Assembly (NCBI GenBank): GCA_034928145.1 | Contig: JAYFPE010000034.1 | Span: forward strand, 1-64,000 | Source: Pelethousia sp034928145 | GTDB lineage: Bacteria; Bacillota; Clostridia; Christensenellales; CAG-138 | Length of the DNA stretch: 64,000 nt | Reading direction: 5' to 3' | In this document: positions 58,979-64,000 of the stretch, one piece after another | Layout: the number at the start of each line of letters is the position of its first letter | How positions within the stretch are numbered: position 1 is the first letter of the stretch | Program-made: the position numbers and the translations under genes | Notes under the pieces: generated by a model | The model's database searches: none | The model's input: the letters and a program-made list of their open reading frames with translations, nothing else | What the model was told of the DNA's origin: nothing

Positions 58979-59230
58979 TATGCCTGCTTCCCGGCGTTTA
59001 GTTAACCTCCAAGCTTCGGGAGGGCTGGCACCCCAAGCTTGCGTATACCTGCTTTCCAGCGTTTAGCCAACCGCCAGGCTTCGGGGGGCTGGTGCGCCCC
59101 TCTTTTATATTCCTGCTTCCCGGCGTTTAGCCAACCTCCAAGCTTCGGGGGCTGGCGCCCCCCTCGTGTATGCCTGCTTCCCGGCATTCAGCCAACCTCC
59201 AAGCTTCGGGGGGCTGGCACCCCCCGTACC
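58979..59230 (+). repeat. Four tandem ~61-65-bp units
   Basis: Units beginning CCTGCTT at 58983, 59048, 59112 and 59173 share GGCGTTTAGCCAACCTCCAA and CTTCGGGGGGCTGG. They diverge in the last ~15 bases. Spacings are 65, 64 and 61 bases, with no unique spacers between units. Confidence 0.85.
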
Positions 59231-59261
59231 CCGCCGCAGGGGGCGCATGCCCCCTGTACCC

Positions 59262-59395
59262 CCGCTGGGGGCGGTTACGCAGTTCGCAATAGTCGCAACG
59301 CTCCCTTATGGTCGCGCTGCTCCTTTGCTCACTGGGCGTCCGCCTCGCTTCATCCGCCACAGGCGGCGCTCGGCTCCCGCCCCCCAGCCCCCCTG
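59262..59395 (+). repeat. Dispersed repeat R1, copy c (partial)
   Basis: CAGTTCGCAATAGTCGCAAC, GCTCCC, then GCTGCTCCTTTGCTCAC and GTCCGCCTC match copy b. GCCACAGGCGGCGCTCGG matches copy a. The right half of the repeat is missing or diverged. Confidence 0.6.
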
Positions 59396-59550
59396 CCAAT
59401 GAAGATCCGCTTCTGCTTTTATTGCCGTCTGTGCCCATATGTATCGCGGCTTCGCAGCCGCCTTCGGCATGTGCTCGCCGCTCTGCGGTGCGGATTGCGG
59501 ACTTCTTTTTGGGTAGCATTGCGGAGCCTTCGCTTGTGCGCGCATCTCGT

Positions 59551-59636
59551 CGTCCGCGCAAGACCGCCGTCCGCACATGCCCCGCTGTCTAAGACCCGCC
59601 GCCCGCGTAGGCTCTCGCCGTCTGCGTAAGACCCGC
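59551..59636 (-). repeat. Inverted copies of the GGTCTTGCGCAGAC motif
   Basis: Read on the minus strand, three short copies (at 59551-59568, 59583-59599 and 59614-59636) resemble the units at 51316-51500. The last matches 51429-51451 at 22 of 23 positions. Confidence 0.65.
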
Positions 59637-59708
59637 TCGCGCAGGGCTTTATGAACTTTCTCGCATGGGTTGGTAATTAAGGGGCATTTGTGATAAAATG
59701 TTCTTATT

Positions 59709-62700
59709 ATGAGGAAACGCAGATTCTTTTCTACCCTGCTCCTATGCGCGGCGCTGATCGTGGGGCTGGTGGTCTATATGGCGAGCCTTGATAAGGGAGG
59801 CGGGGATTCCCCGGCTTCTGTTTCCGTGCGCATAAATGAAGTGATGACCAGCAACAAAGGCTCCGTGCCGGATGGGCTCGGCAACTTCCCGGATTGGGTG
59901 GAGCTTTATAACCCATCGGATAAAACGGTGGATCTTTCGGGCTACGGCCTTTCGGACAGCCTCATCGAGGGCGGCAAATATGTATTTCCCAGCGGCACGA
60001 AATTGGAGCCGGGGGAATATATCGTGATCTATTGCTCCGGTGAAGCGGAAACGCCCCTGCATGCGGCCTTCCGTCTCAGCGCCCGGGATGATCTGGCCTT
60101 TTTTGATTCCGCGGGCAAGGCGCTCTCCAGCATCGGCCTCAAAGCCGTGGCCGCGGGCATGTCATTGGCCCTGGATGAAAGCGACGCCTGGCAGGAGATG
60201 AAGCCCAGCCCCGGTTACCCGAATACCGAGGAAGGGGCGGCCGCCTTCGAGGCCAGTTTGCATGAAACCGAGGATATCGGCGTCTACATCAACGAATTCA
60301 TGGCCTCCAACGCCACTTCCTTTCGAGCCGCGGATGGCAGCTATTGCGATTGGATCGAGCTTTACAACAGCACAGATGCGGAGGTGGGCCTTTCCGGCTT
60401 TGGCATCAGCGATAACCTCACCCAGCCTATGAAATACCAGCTGCCGGAAGGGACAAGCATTCCCGCGGGCGGGTATCTGCTGATCCTTTGCTCAGGCAAT
60501 GAGGGCCTGATCGAGGGCGAGCTACATGCGCCCTTCTCCCTGCGGGCTTACCAGGAGGATGTGGTGCTATCAAGCCCGAGCGGCAAGATCCTTGATAGCT
60601 ATTCTTTCCAAAAGCAGGAAACGGATGTTTCCATGGCCCGCGTGCCGGATGGCAGCGGCGCTTTCGCGGCGTGCGCCCAGCCCAGCCCCGGTTATCCCAA
60701 CACCGGCGCGGGCTACACAGCCGCCCTGGCCGCCAACAAGCTGCCGCTGGGGGATGTGTATATCTCCGAAATGCTGGGCAGCAACCAGAGCGGCAAAAAG
60801 GCGGCGGACGGCAACTATTACGACTGGGTGGAGGTGCACAACGCTTCCTCAGTAGCCGTGAACCTCGCCGGCTACGGCCTTTCCAACAATTCCAAAAACC
60901 CTGCCAAGTGGGTTTTTCCGGATGTAACACTGGAGCCGGATGCATACCTGGTGGTCTACGCGTCGGGCCTTAACCAGGTCGATGGGCAAAAAAAAAATGA
61001 CCTGCACCTAAATTTCAACATCAGCGCTGCCGGCGAAAACCTTTTTTTATTCAATGCGCAGGGCGACTTGATCGATAAGCTCAGCGCGGGCCTCTTTCCG
61101 TCCGATGTAAGCTATGGCAGGAGCCCCGCGGATGAGCGGGCATATTATACGGAGCCCACCCCGGGCGCTGCGAACGGCAGCGGCTACGCCGGCATCACCG
61201 CCCAGCCGCGCTTTATCACAACCCCCGGCATTTATGAGGGAAGCGTGGCCATCGAGTTGGCCGCGGGCGAAGGGGAAACCATCCACTACACCACGGATTG
61301 CACCACCCCTACCGCGAGCAGCCCCGCCTACAGCGGCCCCATCCAGGCCTCCAAGAATACGGTCGTGCGCGCCGTCGCCCTGCGGGACGGCTACCTTACG
61401 GGCTTTAGCACAAGCGGCACCTTCCTTTTGAAGGGTGACGGGGTGAACCATAGCCTGCCTATAGTCACGCTGGTGACGGACCCGGATAATTTGTGGAATA
61501 AGAAAACCGGCATTTACGCCACGGGCGAAAACTTCGACCCGGACGCCTCCCCCTATGGAAAGGTGCTGGAAAGCGCCCTCTATTATAAGCCCAAATTCCT
61601 CTCCGAGGAGCAGCGGGACGCCAACTGGGAGCGGGCCGCCAGTTTTGGCCTTTTTGATGAAACGGGCAAAGAGGTTTTCAGCCAGAATGTGGATATCCGC
61701 ATTTCGGGCAGCTTCGGCCGGGGCCGGGCGCAAAAGGGCTTCAACATCACCGCCCGGGCGGAATACGGCAGCAGCCGCATGCAATATAAATTCTTCGAAA
61801 ACCGGGATTTCACCGAATATAAAGCCCTCACCCTGCGGGCCGGCGCGCAGGATCAAAACCGAAGCAAGATCCGCGACGAGCTGGCTACGGGCCTCTTGGA
61901 GGGCACGGATATCCGTGTGTTGGGCCAGGCTTATAAGCCCTATGTGCTCTATCTCAACGGCGAATATTGGGGCGTATATTTCCTCAAAGAGAAGCGCAAC
62001 CGCTTCTTCGTGGCCCAGCACGCGGGCGTGGAGGATACGGATAACATCGACCTGTTAAAAGGCGATGCGACCAACGACTCCATGATCTCCCACGGCTCCA
62101 GGGCGGAATGGCAGGCGTTGATGGATTACGTAAAGGGCCACGACCTTTCCCAGGCCCAAGCTTATGAATATGTGGCCTCGCAGATGGATGTGGATAGCTT
62201 TATGGATTACATGATCTGCGAGATCTACACCGGCAATACGGATACGTATAACGCGCAGTATTATAAGCTGCCGGGCGGCAAGTGGACGTGGATCTTCTAT
62301 GATTTCTGCTGGGGTTTTAACACGGGCAAGATCGATCACGATACCCTGGCCTATCGCCGGGAGGGCAATGCCGCGGCCCGCACCCTGTTCAACGCCATGC
62401 TCAAAAACGCCAACTGGAAGGACGCCTTCGTGCGCCGCTTTGCAGAGCTTTTGAACACGGCTTTCTCCCCGGAGCGGGTGGGCGCCCTGGTCGACGAGCT
62501 GGCCGCCAGCGTAGAGCCGGAGATCGCCCGCGAGCGGGAAAAATTCAACCAAAGCACCTTTATGGGCGAAAAGCAGCCGGCTGAAAACCTCGGCACCTAT
62601 GAAAAATTCCAATCCGAGGTGGCGTTTTTACGGGACTTTGCCCAAAAGCGGCCCGCGGCCATCAAAAAGCAGTTGCAAAGCGGCTTCGGCCTATCCGATT

Positions 62701-62729
62701 CTTATATGCAGGAGGTGTTCGGCGCATGA
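59709..62729 (+). CDS. CotH kinase family protein with three lamin-tail domains
   Basis: A 1006-residue secreted protein. The N-terminus (MRKRRFFSTLLLCAALIVGL) is a signal or anchor. Three lamin-tail domains (about 38-150, 195-320, 350-475) each have an INEVM/INEFM/ISEML strand and a DWVELYN-like motif. A chitobiase C-terminal-like module (about 500-575, ETIHYTTDCTTPTAS) and a CotH kinase domain (about 585-1000) follow. IRISGSFGRGRAQKGFNI, LRAGAQDQNRSKIRDEL and WIFYDFCWGFNTGKIDHDTL show the kinase-like core. CotH phosphorylates spore coat proteins in Bacillus; with this architecture and neighbours the role may be at the cell surface. It overlaps the VTC gene by 4 bases. Confidence 0.9.
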   Translation: MRKRRFFSTLLLCAALIVGLVVYMASLDKGGGDSPASVSVRINEVMTSNKGSVPDGLGNFPDWVELYNPSDKTVDLSGYGLSDSLIEGGKYVFPSGTKLEPGEYIVIYCSGEAETPLHAAFRLSARDDLAFFDSAGKALSSIGLKAVAAGMSLALDESDAWQEMKPSPGYPNTEEGAAAFEASLHETEDIGVYINEFMASNATSFRAADGSYCDWIELYNSTDAEVGLSGFGISDNLTQPMKYQLPEGTSIPAGGYLLILCSGNEGLIEGELHAPFSLRAYQEDVVLSSPSGKILDSYSFQKQETDVSMARVPDGSGAFAACAQPSPGYPNTGAGYTAALAANKLPLGDVYISEMLGSNQSGKKAADGNYYDWVEVHNASSVAVNLAGYGLSNNSKNPAKWVFPDVTLEPDAYLVVYASGLNQVDGQKKNDLHLNFNISAAGENLFLFNAQGDLIDKLSAGLFPSDVSYGRSPADERAYYTEPTPGAANGSGYAGITAQPRFITTPGIYEGSVAIELAAGEGETIHYTTDCTTPTASSPAYSGPIQASKNTVVRAVALRDGYLTGFSTSGTFLLKGDGVNHSLPIVTLVTDPDNLWNKKTGIYATGENFDPDASPYGKVLESALYYKPKFLSEEQRDANWERAASFGLFDETGKEVFSQNVDIRISGSFGRGRAQKGFNITARAEYGSSRMQYKFFENRDFTEYKALTLRAGAQDQNRSKIRDELATGLLEGTDIRVLGQAYKPYVLYLNGEYWGVYFLKEKRNRFFVAQHAGVEDTDNIDLLKGDATNDSMISHGSRAEWQALMDYVKGHDLSQAQAYEYVASQMDVDSFMDYMICEIYTGNTDTYNAQYYKLPGGKWTWIFYDFCWGFNTGKIDHDTLAYRREGNAAARTLFNAMLKNANWKDAFVRRFAELLNTAFSPERVGALVDELAASVEPEIAREREKFNQSTFMGEKQPAENLGTYEKFQSEVAFLRDFAQKRPAAIKKQLQSGFGLSDSYMQEVFGA

Positions 62730-63424
62730 AAATAACCAAGCCGCAATACCGCCACGAGCTGAAATATTTCATCAGCCAGGGCGAGTATACCCTGCTCTCC
62801 AACCGCCTGCGCCTCACCATGGAGCTGGACCCCAACGCCCGGGATAACGGCGGCGAATACTTCATCCGCAGCCTCTATTTTGACGATCCGATGGACAGCG
62901 CCTTCCGCGAAAAGATGCGTGGCAACGACGAGCGCGACAAGATCCGCCTGCGCATCTACAACATGGGCCAGGAGGGGGGCAAGCTGGAGCGCAAGCACAA
63001 AAAAGAAAGCTATATTTATAAGCAATCCCTCTCGCTTTCCAGACCCGAATGTGATATGCTCCTTGCTGGAAACTATCGTTTTTTGCTGGAGAAGCGCGAA
63101 CCTTTTGCCCACCAGCTGTTCCGCGACTTCACAACCAGTTACTTAAAGCCCACGGTGTTGGTGGATTACGACCGGGAGGCCTATATCTACCCCTTCCAGA
63201 ATGTGCGCGTCACCTTTGATAAAAACCTGCACACAGGCATGCGGGATACGCGCATCTTTGAGCCGGGCGTGGCCACCTTCCCCGTGCTGGAGGGCTACGA
63301 TATGGTGATGGAGGTCAAGTTCAACGACCACCTGCCCGCCTACATCCGCGACCTGATCCAGTGCGGGGCGCACGCGCGCAGCGCCATCAGCAAATACTGC
63401 CTTTGCCGCAAATACGAGGTATAG
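62726..63424 (+). CDS. VTC-domain polyphosphate polymerase-like protein
   Basis: A 232-residue cytoplasmic protein of the VTC/CYTH-like tunnel fold. YRHELKYFISQGEY, YFIRSLYFDDPMDSAF, DKIRLRIYNMG, KLERKHKKESYIYKQ, VLVDYDREAY and the acidic VMEVKFNDHLP carry the basic and acidic residues that in yeast Vtc4 bind phosphates and metal. Its ATG overlaps the CotH stop (ATGA). It is followed 47 bases later by the DUF4956 gene; this trio is a recurrent neighbourhood. Confidence 0.92.
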   Translation: MKITKPQYRHELKYFISQGEYTLLSNRLRLTMELDPNARDNGGEYFIRSLYFDDPMDSAFREKMRGNDERDKIRLRIYNMGQEGGKLERKHKKESYIYKQSLSLSRPECDMLLAGNYRFLLEKREPFAHQLFRDFTTSYLKPTVLVDYDREAYIYPFQNVRVTFDKNLHTGMRDTRIFEPGVATFPVLEGYDMVMEVKFNDHLPAYIRDLIQCGAHARSAISKYCLCRKYEV

Positions 63425-63471
63425 AAAGATAAATCAAAATCCCCCTCGAGATTCCCATAAGGAGGTCATCC

Positions 63472-64000
63472 ATGTTCAACCTGCAATCCCTGCTCACCGT
63501 TAATTTTAACCCCCTCCAGGTGGTGCTTTCCCTGGGCCTGGCCCTGCTGGTGGGCCTGTATATCTTCTTCATCTATAAAAAAACCTTTGGCGGCGTGATG
63601 TACTCGCGCAATTTCAACGTGACCCTCATCATGATCACGCTCGTCACCACCTTGATGCTGATGCTCATCACCACCAACCTCACGCTGAGCCTCGGTATGG
63701 TGGGCGCGCTCTCCATCATCCGCTACCGTACCGCCATCAAGGACCCGGTGGATACCGGCTTCCTTTTCTGGGCCGTTGGCGAAGGCGTGGCCCTGGGCTC
63801 CGGCTTTTACGACGTGGCCCTCATTGGCGGGGCGCTAATCGGCATTTTCGTGCTGCTGATCTCCGCCTTCAAGGTGCGCTCGAGCATGCCCTATCTTTTG
63901 GTGCTGCACTATAACGAGGCAGCCTCCGGCGCGGTAAAGCAAATGGTTAAGCAACTGCCCGGCGCACGCCTGCGCAGCAAAACCGCCCAGCGCGACGGCA
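63472..64000 (+). CDS. DUF4956 family membrane protein (cut by the window end)
   Basis: At least 176 residues are visible; the stop lies beyond the window. Three or four N-terminal helices (VVLSLGLALLVGLYIFFIYK, LIMITLVTTLMLMLITTNL, and others) surround the family hallmark LGMVGALSIIRYRTAIKDP. A cytoplasmic domain begins near PYLLVLHYNEAASGA. AAGGAGGT precedes the ATG at 63472. The function is unknown; conserved linkage to VTC and CotH genes suggests one membrane-associated system. Confidence 0.9.
   Translation, partial: MFNLQSLLTVNFNPLQVVLSLGLALLVGLYIFFIYKKTFGGVMYSRNFNVTLIMITLVTTLMLMLITTNLTLSLGMVGALSIIRYRTAIKDPVDTGFLFWAVGEGVALGSGFYDVALIGGALIGIFVLLISAFKVRSSMPYLLVLHYNEAASGAVKQMVKQLPGARLRSKTAQRDG

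Larger units (their letters stand above)
58942..59708. other. Repeat-rich gene-free region between metG and the CotH gene
   Basis: This 767-base gap holds the metG terminator, four tandem ~63-bp units, R1 copy c, and three inverted copies of the GGTCTTGCGCAGAC motif. Several long frames cross it, but they have repeat-derived, biased compositions and no ribosome sites, so I call no gene. Confidence 0.7.

Noticed and set aside
58979..59230. CRISPR array candidate (regularly spaced repeats after metG)
   Set aside because: The whole ~63-bp unit is repeated, there are no unique spacers between short conserved repeats, and no cas gene is near.
59039..59629. 196-codon frame through the repeat region after metG
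   Set aside because: It is built from tandem repeats and R1 copy c with no start signal; the composition is repeat-driven.
1..64000. tRNA, rRNA or replication-origin features
   Set aside because: I looked through the gaps for cloverleaf-like 3' ends, rRNA segments and DnaA-box clusters and recognised none; a dedicated tRNA or covariance search could still find something I missed.

Overview
The window looks like a chromosomal stretch of a GC-rich, anaerobic, spore-lineage Firmicute (class Clostridia). The evidence is spmA/spmB, a CotH-type protein, a pyrophosphate-type phosphofructokinase, a class III fructose-1,6-bisphosphatase, strong GGAGG ribosome sites and sigma-A style promoters. An affiliation near Christensenellales/Oscillospirales is only a guess from base composition and gene style. 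I found no rRNA, tRNA, CRISPR array, transposase or integrase.

Layout. 1-10.6 kb: a leftward M20 peptidase/GyrI-like operon behind a MerR-type promoter, a peptidoglycan-binding/LysM protein, purA-purB, an ECF sigma factor with its candidate anti-sigma factor, a DUF1846 protein and a MerR/TipAS regulator. 10.6-18.4 kb: a tight peptidase operon (M19 dipeptidase, three paralogous M42 peptidases, an M24 aminopeptidase P) ending in glutamine-dependent NAD synthetase. 18.4-29.2 kb: an XRE regulator and small protein, PPi-PFK, FBPase III, an NlpC/P60 protein, a lipoprotein phosphoesterase, signal peptidase I, hpt-tilS and ychF. 29.2-34.2 kb: an AbrB-like gene coupled to a frameshifted CPBP protease gene, then a MacA/MacB-like export operon. 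34.5-36 kb: an AT-rich insert with an Erm-type 23S rRNA methyltransferase behind an elaborate leader (RIR-containing leader peptide, attenuator, two hairpins at the start site).

36-51.3 kb: an MFS transporter, then a divergent sugar island. The leftward operon carries a cupin, a flavin oxidoreductase, an aldo/keto reductase, an L-rhamnose-isomerase family enzyme, an ASRT-family small protein and a complete sugar ABC importer. The rightward operon carries a LacI regulator, an L-xylulokinase-like FGGY kinase, L-ribulose-5-P 4-epimerase and L-ribulose-5-P 3-epimerase. No rhamnulose-1-P aldolase is present. The set instead completes L-lyxose -> L-xylulose -> L-xylulose-5-P -> L-ribulose-5-P -> D-xylulose-5-P, which I regard as the most interesting predicted system in the window.

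51.3-64 kb: a frameshifted class I aminotransferase, a ComB-like phosphatase, spmA-spmB, a small ribbon-helix-helix-like protein, trmN6-rsmI-metG, and the start of a CotH/VTC/DUF4956 gene set cut by the window end. The intergenic DNA is unusually rich in repeats: a ~250-bp dispersed family (three copies), a 245-bp element with ~38-bp inverted ends, two tandem arrays, and near-identical GCCCGGCGC terminator palindromes. Two genes are broken by single-base changes in homopolymers, so either recent decay or assembly error should be considered.
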